DNA from: Helicobacter cetorum
GTDB lineage: Bacteria > Campylobacterota > Campylobacteria > Campylobacterales > UBA6016
Direction: 5' to 3'
NCBI GenBank assembly: GCA_022729705.1
Contig: DZAX01000007.1
Location: forward strand, 1-64,000
DNA: 64,000 nt
Shown: positions 54,491 to 63,809 of the stretch, in pieces
How the letters are laid out: the number at the start of each line of letters is the position of its first letter
Position numbering within the stretch: position 1 is the stretch's first letter
Made by a program: the position numbers and the translations under genes
Notes under the pieces: model-generated
Told to the model about the DNA's origin: nothing
What the model saw: only the letters and a program-made list of their open reading frames with translations
Database searches by the model: none

Positions 54491-55351
54491 ATGCAGACGC
54501 TAATATGTCTTAACACTTGCAAAAGAGCAATCGCCGTCAAGGCTATCATCTGGAGTTATGTGGAGTTTGTAAAGTCCAGAGACGATTTTTTTCTAGTTGT
54601 CGGGCTTGACGGGGACGATAAAGATACTATTAGTTATTGCAAAGAGTTTGGCATTCCTCTTGTGTATTCTGATGAAAACGAGGGTGTTGGATTGTCAAAA
54701 AACAGAGTACTATCTACTTTTGGCGATTTTGACTACTACTTTTTTATTGAAGACGACGTTGAGCTTTTAAATCCAAAAGTGTTTGATGCGCATATCGAAG
54801 TTTCCAAAAAATCCGGCATACACCACTTCTCTTCATTTGAGAGAAAACGGATAATAGACGAAGTCGCTAGGACGGAGGTTGGGGGCTATACGATTATCCA
54901 CAGCATGTTTGGCGGTGCGCCGTTTAACTTTTTTACCAAAGAGGGGCTAAAGAGTGTGGGCGGCTGGCACGATATGTTTGCGACGTATAAGCGTTTTGGG
55001 CATACGGAGCACACTTATAGATTTGTAAACGCTGGGTTGTCAAAATATCCGTTTAGCGTGATTGACGAGCTTATCGAGGGGTATCTTGGCTGGAATGACC
55101 CTATAAGCGTCACAAAAATCAAAGTTCAAACGACGGTAAATAGGGTGTTTCAAGGGGAGAGCGACTTGATGGATGAGAAGCTTTCTTATTATCCGGTAAA
55201 AACTTTATCACCGTTTCATCTGACAAAAAATCTGGATAAGTCGGGGTTTAAAAAAGATAGTTTTGCATTTATCCATAGATGGAGATTTAAGCTTCAAATG
55301 TGTGGCTTAAACACTCTTAGACAACTAAAAAGGGCGATTGTTGCCCGCTAA
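54491..55351 (+). CDS. GT2-like glycosyltransferase
   Basis: A 286-residue GT-A glycosyltransferase-like protein. VVGLDGDDKD and YFFIEDDVELLNPKVF provide the metal and donor acidic residues, and GGWHDMFATYKRFGHTEHTY is a likely acceptor segment. The ATG at 54491 after AGAGGG is used instead of 54425. It overlaps the ligase-like gene by 14 bases. Confidence 0.75.
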   Translation: MQTLICLNTCKRAIAVKAIIWSYVEFVKSRDDFFLVVGLDGDDKDTISYCKEFGIPLVYSDENEGVGLSKNRVLSTFGDFDYYFFIEDDVELLNPKVFDAHIEVSKKSGIHHFSSFERKRIIDEVARTEVGGYTIIHSMFGGAPFNFFTKEGLKSVGGWHDMFATYKRFGHTEHTYRFVNAGLSKYPFSVIDELIEGYLGWNDPISVTKIKVQTTVNRVFQGESDLMDEKLSYYPVKTLSPFHLTKNLDKSGFKKDSFAFIHRWRFKLQMCGLNTLRQLKRAIVAR

Positions 55352-56507
55352 ATGGACGGTCTTTTTGTTGGCGTTAGCTGTTTTAACGCCAATGTATGGG
55401 AGTCTATTTGGACATTTCCATGCAAACGTTGCGCTATATGGCGTGTACTTTTCCGGTCTTACCTTTTTTCTATTTGCCAACTTCAAGCAGATGCTTTTTA
55501 GCAAACTAGACGCACTTGTGCTACTTTTTAACCTTTTTTTTATCGCCTCGCTTGCATACACCGTTAACCAAGATTTTAAAACGGAGATGATACTATTTGC
55601 GATACTCCCGCTCTTTTATTTCAATGGTAAACTGCTTATTTATACAAACTCGCACACGCTTTTTTTTAGATTTATTGTGTTAATTATTTTTGCCGTAAAC
55701 GTATATGTGTTTTTAAAATTAAGCGAAAACGGCTTTAAATATCACACATACTATCGCTATTCAAGTTCTTGGCTGCTTCTTGATTATTTGACGTTGGCAC
55801 TCTTTGATTTGCTTGCGGCTATCATACTTTATGCGACCAATGTTATAGCAAACAAATATATTAAAAGCGGAATAATATTGCTTTTTTTGTTTATGATACT
55901 AATATCCGGCGCTCGTTATTCGATTCTTTTTTTGGGTCTATCTCTATTTATCTTTTTTATGTTGCTTCCCGCCGCCAAAAAGCTCTCATCGGTTGTGGTT
56001 GGCGGCTCTGCGATAACTCTGATTTTGCTTGGAAGCTCAAAAATACAAGATTTGTTTGCCTATACTATCTTTCGTATGAGCAACATCTCAAGTGGGCATG
56101 ACGCTTCGCTGGACGGGCGTGAAAACGTGCTAAATCTATCCTTGGCACTTATAGACAAAAATCCAATCTTTGGATATGGTCTCAATAGCTCAGAGGCGCT
56201 TTTGTATCCGATACCTTTTCCGCACAATATGCTAATAGAGGCGTTTTTGGAGACGGGACTTTTGAATACTGTGATATTAGCCACGATTGTCGGCTCTGTG
56301 CTTATCATGGGGTTAAGGCTCTTTTGGCGAAACAAAAACTACTTTAGCGGGATTTTTATTATCGACCTCTATCTTATTATGTCGCATCTAAAGTCGTTTT
56401 CGATTGCCGAGGGGAAGATGCTGTTTTTCTTTTTTGGTATCACAATGGGTTTTTATAGCGTCTATTTTAAAAAACTTCACTATCAAGGCGAGGAGCCTCA
56501 AAAATGA
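55338..56507 (+). CDS. O-antigen ligase / polymerase-like membrane protein
   Basis: A 389-residue protein with about ten membrane spans and a periplasmic loop. GYGLNSSEALLYPIPFPHNM, followed by IEAFLETGL, matches the Wzy_C/WaaL core, where the His contacts the lipid-linked glycan. It either joins glycan to the lipid A core or polymerises repeat units. The start is a TTG. It overlaps the next gene by four bases. Confidence 0.82.
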   Translation: MLPAKWTVFLLALAVLTPMYGSLFGHFHANVALYGVYFSGLTFFLFANFKQMLFSKLDALVLLFNLFFIASLAYTVNQDFKTEMILFAILPLFYFNGKLLIYTNSHTLFFRFIVLIIFAVNVYVFLKLSENGFKYHTYYRYSSSWLLLDYLTLALFDLLAAIILYATNVIANKYIKSGIILLFLFMILISGARYSILFLGLSLFIFFMLLPAAKKLSSVVVGGSAITLILLGSSKIQDLFAYTIFRMSNISSGHDASLDGRENVLNLSLALIDKNPIFGYGLNSSEALLYPIPFPHNMLIEAFLETGLLNTVILATIVGSVLIMGLRLFWRNKNYFSGIFIIDLYLIMSHLKSFSIAEGKMLFFFFGITMGFYSVYFKKLHYQGEEPQK

Positions 56508-57325
56508 AACTTACAATCCTAGTCGCCACGATGAACGAAAACTTAGCCTCTTTAAAAGAGAAGCTTTTGAGGCTTCCTGCACATATTGACGTTGTGATTT
56601 GCCATCAGATAACAAAAGAGCAAGACGACTTTGAGGGTGCTAAAAACGAAATTGAGGCGATACGAGAGAATATAAAAGTGGTTCAAAAGCGTGAAAGAGG
56701 ATTGTCAAAAAGCAGAAACGTCGCGCTATCTGCGGTAAAAAGCGGAGTATGTCTTATCACGGACGATGATGTGGAGTTTGACGAACATCTTTATGAGCAG
56801 ATAAAAGAAGCATACGAGGCGTATCCCGATGCGGACGTAATCACGTTTCAAGCAAAAACGCCGGAGGGGGAGTTTTTCAAGCCGTACAAAAACGAATCGT
56901 TTGTTCATGCGATGAAGAGCGCCGCTAAAGTCTCGTCGATTGAGATTAGCTTTAAGGCGGAGTCTATCGGCAAAAGCGGTGTTTTTTTTGATGAGAGATT
57001 TGGGCTTGGCTCTTTGTATGCGACAGGGGAGGAGTATATATTTTTGGCTGATGCACTTAAAAAAGGGCTTACCCTGCGCTACTACCCAAAAACTATAGCA
57101 CTCCACCCAAAAGAGAGTTCAGGCTCTGTGTTTGATGAAAAAATGTTTATAGCCAAAGGCGCGATGTTTGCCAGAGTTTTTGGCGCAAAATCTTACGCGG
57201 TCTCTTTGCTATTTGCGCTAAAAAAATATCCCAAATACAAACATAATCTAGGTTTGATAAGCGCATTTTTGCGTATGAGAGAGGGCGTGATGGCAATTAT
57301 GGTTAGCGCCAAAAGCCGCTCTTAA
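56504..57325 (+). CDS. GT2-family glycosyltransferase
   Basis: A 273-residue GT-A enzyme. RERGLSKSRNVALS and CLITDDDVEFDEHLY (DDD metal site) are typical of GT2. A GTGEEY-like GEEYIFLADALKKG follows at the acceptor site. It ends the plus-strand polysaccharide block; specificity is unknown. Confidence 0.82.
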   Translation: MKLTILVATMNENLASLKEKLLRLPAHIDVVICHQITKEQDDFEGAKNEIEAIRENIKVVQKRERGLSKSRNVALSAVKSGVCLITDDDVEFDEHLYEQIKEAYEAYPDADVITFQAKTPEGEFFKPYKNESFVHAMKSAAKVSSIEISFKAESIGKSGVFFDERFGLGSLYATGEEYIFLADALKKGLTLRYYPKTIALHPKESSGSVFDEKMFIAKGAMFARVFGAKSYAVSLLFALKKYPKYKHNLGLISAFLRMREGVMAIMVSAKSRS

Positions 57326-57408
57326 TATCGCCGTTAGAGAGTTTAGTTTATAATCCTTCTCTTTTTTATTTTACAAAAATATACCTTCTTATTTGAGGCA
57401 AACGATAT

Positions 57409-57564
57409 ATGTTTAAAAAGTTTAGCTCCGTGTTTTATGTTGCTATTGTAGCTGCGCTGTTTTTGGCGGGATGCGGCTACAAAGGCGCCCCGGTCTACAA
57501 AGAAAATAACAAAACGATAGACTACAACGTAACCCAAAGCTCTGATAGTTCGAGCCGGATGTGA
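57409..57564 (+). CDS. LptM-like small lipoprotein
   Basis: A 51-residue lipoprotein with a signal peptide and lipobox LAGC (Cys22), followed by GYKGAPVYKE. The order LxGCGxKGxxY is that of LptM (YifL), a lipoprotein that helps mature the LPS translocon LptD in E. coli. The tail is polar. It overlaps the nadB GTG by four bases. The fit is by motif only, since the protein is too short for more. Confidence 0.65.
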   Translation: MFKKFSSVFYVAIVAALFLAGCGYKGAPVYKENNKTIDYNVTQSSDSSSRM

Positions 57565-59000
57565 TTGACGTTCTTATTATTGGAGCCGGCGTAGCCGGAC
57601 TCTATACGGCTATTAATCTTCCAAAAAACCTAAAAGTTTTAGTTTTGTCAAAAAGCGAACCATCCGCCTCAAACACCTACTTAGCGCAAGGCGGCGTGGC
57701 TGTCAGTAAAAGCGAGACGGACGTCGCTTTGCATATAGAAGACACAATAAAAGCCGGCGCCGGACTTTGCGACAAAGAAGCGGTAGAAATCTTATGCAAA
57801 AACAGCATGAAAGAGATTAAAAACCTGATAAATATGGGTATGCGCTTTGACGAAAACGACAGAGGCGAACTGATGCTTACAAAAGAGGCGGCGCACTCCA
57901 CTCCTAGGATACTGCACGCCGATGGGGACGCTACAGGCAGGGCTTTGTCTGAATTTTTGTATGAAAAATCTCCTTGTGAGATAAGAGACCATACCGTGGT
58001 TGTGGATTTGCTTATTGATGAGGGCGTATGCTATGGTGTGACCGTGCTTACAAAAGATGAAAAATTAGAAAATATCTACGCAAAAAAGGTGATTATAGCA
58101 AGCGGCGGAGTCGGCTCCTTGTACAAATACAGCACAAACGACACCTCAATATCAGCAGACCTACACGGCGTAATAGTCGAAAAAGGCGGAGTTTTGCAAG
58201 ATATGGAGATGATGCAGTTTCACCCTACCGTCTACCACGACCCGCGTTATGCTAGAAAAGTGCTTTTGACCGAGGCGTTAAGAGGCGAGGGTGCGTATGT
58301 GGTGGATGATGAGGGTAGGCGGTTTTTGTTTGATTATGACGAGAGGGGCGAGCTTGCTCCTAGGGACATACTATCAAGAGCGGTCGCTGACTATATAAAA
58401 AAAAGCTCCAAAAAAGCGTATCTCTCGTTTGATGTCTTCGATAAAGAGTTTTTTGTGCATAGATTTCCAAATATCTACTCAAACATGAAGAGCCTAGGTT
58501 TTGACCTACCGCATGACAATGTGCCGATATATCCGGCTTTTCACTACTCTATCGGCGGCATCAAGTGCTCTCTTGACACAAGAGCTCATGGTATCGGTAA
58601 TCTTTTTGTGGTAGGCGAAGCTGCGTCAAACAGAGTTCACGGCGCAAACCGACTAGCAAGCAACTCTTTATTAGAGGGGCTCGTATTTGGCAAAATAGCC
58701 GCCGAAAGAATAGCTTCCGAGAGTTTTGAAGACAAACAAAAAGAGTTTGAGCCGACAAAAGAGCTACTCTTTAAAAGCGGCGATACGCTCATTAAAGACG
58801 AAATAAGAGAGCTAATGTGGAATGATGCGTCTATCGCAAGAAACGTAAAAGACCTAACGACGGCCGATGAGCGACTAGAGGAGCTGATATTCTCAAAACC
58901 GGGTAGAATGGCTAGACTGAGGCTAAAAGTAGCGCAAAATATTGCTAGGGCGGCACTAAGTAGAAAAGAGTCTATGGGAGCGCATTGTATAGGCTTTTAA
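57561..59000 (+). CDS. nadB: L-aspartate oxidase
   Basis: A 479-residue FAD enzyme that oxidises aspartate to iminoaspartate, the first step of de novo NAD synthesis. GAGVAGLYTAINL binds FAD, LAQGGVAV follows, and the HGANRLASNSLLEGLVFG block is diagnostic. The start is a GTG inside the end of the lipoprotein gene. nadA and nadC are not adjacent. The C-terminus is somewhat short compared with longer homologs. Confidence 0.93.
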   Translation: MIDVLIIGAGVAGLYTAINLPKNLKVLVLSKSEPSASNTYLAQGGVAVSKSETDVALHIEDTIKAGAGLCDKEAVEILCKNSMKEIKNLINMGMRFDENDRGELMLTKEAAHSTPRILHADGDATGRALSEFLYEKSPCEIRDHTVVVDLLIDEGVCYGVTVLTKDEKLENIYAKKVIIASGGVGSLYKYSTNDTSISADLHGVIVEKGGVLQDMEMMQFHPTVYHDPRYARKVLLTEALRGEGAYVVDDEGRRFLFDYDERGELAPRDILSRAVADYIKKSSKKAYLSFDVFDKEFFVHRFPNIYSNMKSLGFDLPHDNVPIYPAFHYSIGGIKCSLDTRAHGIGNLFVVGEAASNRVHGANRLASNSLLEGLVFGKIAAERIASESFEDKQKEFEPTKELLFKSGDTLIKDEIRELMWNDASIARNVKDLTTADERLEELIFSKPGRMARLRLKVAQNIARAALSRKESMGAHCIGF

Positions 59001-59041
59001 AGCTGATATTTTAAAAAGTTATTTGGAAATTTGGGGGCATT

Positions 59042-59100
59042 GGACTTCTTGCAAAACCCTCTATTATACCTGAAGAATGGGGGGGGCTAAACGCCTAAGC
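59042..59100. mobile_element. scrap of insertion-sequence ends
   Basis: GGACTTCTTGCAAAACCCTC resembles 25141-25160, and GAATGGGGGGGGCTAAACGC resembles 7363-7380 and the transposase end near 52665. Both are short, so this is a weak remnant call. Confidence 0.4.
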
Positions 59101-59110
59101 AACTCTCCTT

Positions 59111-59146
59111 TGCAACCCCCCAAAAGTTACCCGCGCGCACGGGAGT
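59111..59146 (-). repeat. type 1 palindromic repeat, copy J (partial, inverted)
   Basis: On the minus strand it shows CTCCCG, GCGCGCGGGTAACTTTTGGG and GGGTTGCA: the inner hairpin and part of the G-rich block. The outer parts are missing. No gene lies in 59001-59220. Confidence 0.5.
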
Positions 59147-59220
59147 GTAAAATAAGCTATGACTTGCCCAAAAATTAGCTTTTTTTCGCTAACATTACGA
59201 AAAAACGGGGGTTAAACGAC

Positions 59221-59772
59221 ATGAGAATAAGATCCGCGCATGCTCCCTACATAGCAAATAAAATCAGTTTGGATCTCTTTAATAGCGGTCTTGCACAGAT
59301 GAAGCAGGGTATGGAGCCGATAAAAGCCGTTTGCCTTAAAGTAATAGACGACGACCTCGACCTTGAAGCTTCCGTGGATGAGAAAGTAAGAAAGCTTTTG
59401 GAACAAAATGAAGATGAGATAGAGTTTCTTAGCCCAGATAGAAGACAACTTTTTTGGATGGTAAAACGAAAAGTAGCCGGAGAGATGGGGCTAATTCTAG
59501 AGCAAGAGGAGCGTTTTAACTCTATGGCTCACAAAATACTCGACGAAATCTGGAATGAAGATTTAGCCGATTACAATGTAACAGAAACGAGAATAAAGAC
59601 TGTTATAGTAAAGGCTATGCTTGATTTTGTAAAAAGTCAGGACGCAATCGAAGACTCAGTAAAAGAAAAAGTACGAAACTACAAACGCAACCTAACAGAG
59701 GGAAGCGAAGAGTATGAGATAGTTGTGCAAAAACTTTATGAAGATGAACTAACAAAGAGAGGGATGTTGTGA
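59221..59772 (+). CDS. DUF507 family protein
   Basis: A 183-residue soluble, helical, highly charged protein. It starts MRIRSAHAPYIANKISLDLF and matches DUF507, a family common in Campylobacterota and Aquificales with no assigned function. It overlaps carA by four bases (ATGA), and the pairing with carA is typical of this group. No catalytic motif is visible. Confidence 0.8.
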   Translation: MRIRSAHAPYIANKISLDLFNSGLAQMKQGMEPIKAVCLKVIDDDLDLEASVDEKVRKLLEQNEDEIEFLSPDRRQLFWMVKRKVAGEMGLILEQEERFNSMAHKILDEIWNEDLADYNVTETRIKTVIVKAMLDFVKSQDAIEDSVKEKVRNYKRNLTEGSEEYEIVVQKLYEDELTKRGML

Positions 59773-60887
59773 GAGTAGCTCTTTATCTGCAAAACGGCGT
59801 ATATTTGGAAGGCTCCTCTTTTGGGGCTGAGGGAACAAGCGTAGGCGAGATTGTGTTTAACACCTCCCTTACCGGCTATCAAGAGATTATTTCAGACCCT
59901 AGCTATGCGGGACAGTTTATCACCTTTACAATGCCGGAAATCGGCAATGTAGGCGTAAATGAAGATGACAACGAAAGCAGAGGCGTATACGCAAAAGCGG
60001 TGATAGTAAGAAACTATCAAGCCGACTACTCAAACTTTAGAGGAACTGAAAATCTATCTGAGTATCTAAAAAAACACGGAATTATCGGTATTTGTAGCAT
60101 AGACACTAGATTTTTGACTAAGATTATGAGAGAAGAGGGCGCAATGCCGGCTATCGCCTCCACGGAGTGTTTTGACAAAGAGGAGCTTGCAAAAAAACTT
60201 GCAAATAGCCCAAAAATCGGCGACATCAACTACATCAAAGAAGTAAGCTCAAAAGAGGCTTACACGCACACCCAAGCGGCGTGGAACGAGATGAGTTTTT
60301 GTTACAAAGAGCCGCAAAATGAGCTTAAAAAAATCATCGCTTACGATTTTGGCGCAAAACTAAACATTCTAAACGAGCTAACCGAAGCGGGGGCTTGCGT
60401 AGAGGTGGTTCCGCACCACACAAAAGCGGACGGCGTTATCGAAAAGTTTAGAAGCGGCGAGATTAAAGGAGTGTTTTTGTCAAACGGCCCTGGGGATCCT
60501 CTTGTGCTCACCGAAGAGGTTGCGGAGATTAAAAAGCTTATTGAGGCGGATATTCCGATATTTGGTATCTGTCTTGGTCATCAGCTTCTATCGATAGCGT
60601 TTGGGTATGAGACGTACAAGCTAAAATTTGGTCACCACGGCGGCAACCACCCTGTAAAAAACCTAAAAACAGGCGGCGTAGAGATAACGGCGCAAAATCA
60701 CAACTACAATGTGCCCGATGAGATACTAGAAGTCGCGGAGCCGACGCATATCAATCTATTTGACAACACGATAGAGGGGCTTAGGTACAAAAACAAAAAA
60801 GTGTTTAGCGTGCAGTTTCACCCTGAAAGCTCGCCGGGACCGCATGAAAGTAAATATTTGTTCAGAGAGTTCGTAGAGAATATTTAA
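59769..60887 (+). CDS. carA: carbamoyl-phosphate synthase small subunit
   Basis: A 372-residue glutaminase subunit that supplies ammonia for carbamoyl phosphate (arginine and pyrimidine synthesis). GICLGHQLLSIAFG carries the catalytic Cys, and QFHPESSPGPHES the His/Glu pair. The start is a GTG overlapping the DUF507 stop. carB is not in the window. Confidence 0.95.
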   Translation: MRVALYLQNGVYLEGSSFGAEGTSVGEIVFNTSLTGYQEIISDPSYAGQFITFTMPEIGNVGVNEDDNESRGVYAKAVIVRNYQADYSNFRGTENLSEYLKKHGIIGICSIDTRFLTKIMREEGAMPAIASTECFDKEELAKKLANSPKIGDINYIKEVSSKEAYTHTQAAWNEMSFCYKEPQNELKKIIAYDFGAKLNILNELTEAGACVEVVPHHTKADGVIEKFRSGEIKGVFLSNGPGDPLVLTEEVAEIKKLIEADIPIFGICLGHQLLSIAFGYETYKLKFGHHGGNHPVKNLKTGGVEITAQNHNYNVPDEILEVAEPTHINLFDNTIEGLRYKNKKVFSVQFHPESSPGPHESKYLFREFVENI

Positions 60888-61633
60888 TGCTCTACACTCT
60901 CTTTTCGCCCTCCGAAGCCAAAGACGAGGGCGGTGCCCTCCCCTGCTTAAACTCAAAATCTTTTATTTTTCCGCTTCTTTATGAAAAACGTCTTGAATTA
61001 CTACAAAAATTTGAAAATTACAAAAATAGACTAAACGAAAAAGAGCTTTTAGAGTTTTTTGAGCTAAAGTCGCTTTGTGAGACGAGCGAGCTTAGAGGCA
61101 GTGTCTTTGAGCTTCAAACGCAAAAAGCGATTCTTAGATATACGGGGGTAGCATATAAAGCTCTTGATTTTTATTCGCTGGACAATCATGCAAAAGAGTA
61201 TCTATTTAATCAAGTCGTTATCTTCTCAAACCTCTTTGGAGCCGTGCTGGCGCAAGATGAAATACCAAACTACAAACTAAAGCAAGGCGCAAAAATAGAC
61301 GGGATAGACGCCGCAAAATACTACAGCAAAGAGTTTTCGACTTCCCTTGACGCTACGTTTGAGGGGTGCGAGATTTTGGATTTGCGCGCCGGATACTATG
61401 AGAAGTTTTATAAACCAAAAGTAAAAACGCTAAAGCCAAAGTTTTTAAAAAATGGCAAGATAGTAAGCCACAACGCAAAAGAGTATAGAGGGCTTTTTTT
61501 GAGAGAGGCGGCTATCGCCAAAGCAGCCAATATCGACGACATAATGAAAATAAATATAAAAAATCTCAAACTCATAGAAGTAATAGAGGTAAAAAACTAC
61601 ATAGAACCAATCTTCGAAACTAATCATTATTGA
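60887..61633 (+). CDS. yaaA: YaaA-family (DUF328) peroxide-stress protein
   Basis: A 248-residue soluble protein of the YaaA family. LFSPSEAKDE is its version of the family's N-terminal motif, and HNAKEYRGLFLREAA the C-terminal one. YaaA limits free iron during peroxide stress in E. coli. The ATG shares its first base with the carA stop. It is usual length. Confidence 0.82.
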   Translation: MLYTLFSPSEAKDEGGALPCLNSKSFIFPLLYEKRLELLQKFENYKNRLNEKELLEFFELKSLCETSELRGSVFELQTQKAILRYTGVAYKALDFYSLDNHAKEYLFNQVVIFSNLFGAVLAQDEIPNYKLKQGAKIDGIDAAKYYSKEFSTSLDATFEGCEILDLRAGYYEKFYKPKVKTLKPKFLKNGKIVSHNAKEYRGLFLREAAIAKAANIDDIMKINIKNLKLIEVIEVKNYIEPIFETNHY

Positions 61634-61654
61634 CAACAAACGGTTACAAAGCTA

Positions 61655-61663
61655 TGTTATACT
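61655..61663 (+). promoter_or_regulatory. extended -10 promoter before hoxE
   Basis: TGT followed by TATACT lies 48 bases before the ATG at 61711. A TTGACA at 61630 is 22 bases from the -10, too far for a normal spacer. Confidence 0.45.
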
Positions 61664-61710
61664 TACAAGGTGTAAAATAAAGAAAACTACTCCCAAAAAA
61701 GGTTTTAGAT

Positions 61711-62202
61711 ATGCTGTTGTCAGTGAAGCCTCAAGCACCAAACGACCCGCGCTACAAAGCCCTAGACAGAGCAATGAAAAAGCTAGGCTATGCCAAATCC
61801 TCGCTAATAGAGTCCCTGCACGCCGCACAAGAAGCTTTCGGCTTTTTGGACGACGAACCTATGAAATTTGTGGCGGCATCTTTGCGTCTTCCACTCTCAA
61901 AAGTGTACGGCGTAGCGACTTTTTATCACTACTTTACGCTAAAGCCATCCGGCGAACACACATGCGTAGTCTGCACAGGAACCGCCTGCTATATCAAAGG
62001 CACAAACAAAATTGTGGACGGCGTATGCAAAAAGTATAAGATAAAAGCCGGAGACACGACAAAAGACGGTAAGCTATCTCTAATGACCGCTAGATGTATC
62101 GGCTGTTGCGGTATCGCTCCAGCGGCCGTATTTGACGGCGAAGTATTGGGAACTTTGGACGCCGACAAAACACTACAAAAAATTGAAGGTATGCTCGCAT
62201 GA
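61711..62202 (+). CDS. hoxE: 2Fe-2S diaphorase subunit HoxE/NuoE-like
   Basis: A 163-residue thioredoxin-fold 2Fe-2S protein. The four cluster cysteines are in [12 protein letters not shown] and [13 protein letters not shown]. It resembles NuoE of complex I, but the neighbours (a NuoF-like protein with a fused N-terminal domain, then a HoxU-like start) favour the diaphorase of a NAD-linked hydrogenase or formate dehydrogenase. It overlaps the next gene by four bases. Confidence 0.8.
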   Translation: MLLSVKPQAPNDPRYKALDRAMKKLGYAKSSLIESLHAAQEAFGFLDDEPMKFVAASLRLPLSKVYGVATFYHYFTLKPSGEHTCVVCTGTACYIKGTNKIVDGVCKKYKIKAGDTTKDGKLSLMTARCIGCCGIAPAAVFDGEVLGTLDADKTLQKIEGMLA

Positions 62203-63806
62203 TAACGCATATAGAAGAGCTAGAAGAGATAACGGCAAAAGTAAAAGCCGAAGAAGAGAGACTTGAAGAGATAATATCGGTTTGTACGGGAACAGCATGT
62301 ATTGCGGTTGGAAGCGATAAATTGCTAGAAAGTATTAGAAGTGAGCTCGCCAAAAGCGGGCTTAGCAACTACAAAGCAAAAGGCGTGGGTTGCAAAGGGC
62401 TATGCTCCAGAGGTCCGCTTGTCACTCTTGATAAAAAAGGCGAACTATACGAGGGGCTTGTTTCGGATGAAGCGGAAGCTTTTGTAAAAGCCATATCTGA
62501 GAAAAAAAGCTACGAGCCGCGTCTTGGCGATATAAACGCAAGCTTTTTTAACAAGCAGAAAAAAATAGTACTTGAAAACTCCGGCGTAATAGACCCTGAA
62601 AATATAGAGGAGTATATCGCAAGAGGCGGTTATAGTGCGCTACTTAAAGCCATTATAGAGATGAGCCAAAACAGCGTAATCGACGAGGTGAGAAATAGCG
62701 GACTTAGAGGACGCGGCGGCGGCGGTTATCCGACGGGACTAAAATGGCAAACGGTCGCAAAATCAGCGGGAGCTCAAAAGTATGTGGTATGCAACGGCGA
62801 CGAGGGGGATCCGGGCGCATTTATGGATAGAAGCGTTATGGAAGCCGACCCGCATAGAGTGCTAGAGGGTATGGCGATAGCGGGATATGCGATAGGCGCC
62901 GACACAGGTTATCTGTATGTGAGAGCGGAGTATCCTTTGGCGGTCAAAATGCTTAAAAAAGCGATAAAAGACGCCCAAAAATGCGGACTTCTAGGCAAAA
63001 ATATAGCGGGTACAAACTTTAGTTTTCACGTCGAAGTACGTCTTGGTGCGGGGGCTTTTGTGTGCGGCGAAGAGACTGCATTGCTTGCCTCAATAGAGGG
63101 TAAAAGAGGTATGCCTCGTCCTCGTCCTCCGTTTCCGGCGATGAAAGGGCTCTTTGGCAAGCCGACGCTGATAAACAATGTAGAGAGTTTTGCAAATATC
63201 GCACCTATCGTCAGACACGGAGCCTCTTATCTAAACTCTATAGGCACAGAAAAAAGCAAAGGCACGAAAGTATTTGCGCTAACCGGCAATATCGTAAACG
63301 CCGGAATCGTAGAGGTGCCAATGGGTATGAGCCTACGCGAAATCGTATTTGATATAGGCGGCGGCATAGCAAGCGGCAAAGCGTTTAAAGCGGTTCAAAC
63401 GGGTGGGCCATCGGGCGGTTGTATTCCGGCTGAGCATCTTGATTTGCCTGTGGATTATGACTCTTTGGTCTCTATCGGCTCCATGATGGGCTCTGGGGGC
63501 ATGATAGTCATGGATGAGAGTTCAAATATGGTGGATGTGGCTAGATTTTTTATGGAGTTTTGTATGTCTGAGTCTTGCGGCAAATGCGTGCCTTGTCGCG
63601 TAGGAACAGTACAAATGCACAACCTGCTGGGCAAAATCATAGACGGCAAAGCGGATGGTTGCGATATGGAAAATCTTGAAAAACTATGCCACACGGTAAA
63701 GGCCACAAGCCTTTGCGGACTTGGTCAATCGGCACCAAATCCGATACTTAGCACAATGAAGTTTTTTAGGTCGGAATATATGGAATTTGAAGCGTGCGAG
63801 AGGTAG
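62199..63806 (+). CDS. hoxF: NADH-binding diaphorase subunit HoxF/NuoF-like
   Basis: A 535-residue flavoprotein. A 2Fe-2S thioredoxin-like domain (about residues 25-105: [22 protein letters not shown]) precedes the NuoF core: [14 protein letters not shown] binds NADH and FMN, and SCGKCVPCR with SLCGLGQ holds the 4Fe-4S cluster. The fused N-terminal domain is usual in HoxF/HndC types, not in NuoF of complex I. It passes electrons between NADH and the HoxU clusters. Confidence 0.85.
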   Translation: MITHIEELEEITAKVKAEEERLEEIISVCTGTACIAVGSDKLLESIRSELAKSGLSNYKAKGVGCKGLCSRGPLVTLDKKGELYEGLVSDEAEAFVKAISEKKSYEPRLGDINASFFNKQKKIVLENSGVIDPENIEEYIARGGYSALLKAIIEMSQNSVIDEVRNSGLRGRGGGGYPTGLKWQTVAKSAGAQKYVVCNGDEGDPGAFMDRSVMEADPHRVLEGMAIAGYAIGADTGYLYVRAEYPLAVKMLKKAIKDAQKCGLLGKNIAGTNFSFHVEVRLGAGAFVCGEETALLASIEGKRGMPRPRPPFPAMKGLFGKPTLINNVESFANIAPIVRHGASYLNSIGTEKSKGTKVFALTGNIVNAGIVEVPMGMSLREIVFDIGGGIASGKAFKAVQTGGPSGGCIPAEHLDLPVDYDSLVSIGSMMGSGGMIVMDESSNMVDVARFFMEFCMSESCGKCVPCRVGTVQMHNLLGKIIDGKADGCDMENLEKLCHTVKATSLCGLGQSAPNPILSTMKFFRSEYMEFEACER

Positions 63807-63809
63807 AAA

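Noticed and set aside
59079..59086. G8 tract as a phase-variation switch
   Set aside because: It lies in a non-coding insertion-sequence scrap, so a length change would not alter a protein.
16433..59146. The dispersed palindromes as a CRISPR array or as intrinsic terminators
   Set aside because: Copies are single and scattered with no regular spacers, and the hairpins are not followed by T-runs; several lie directly before start codons.
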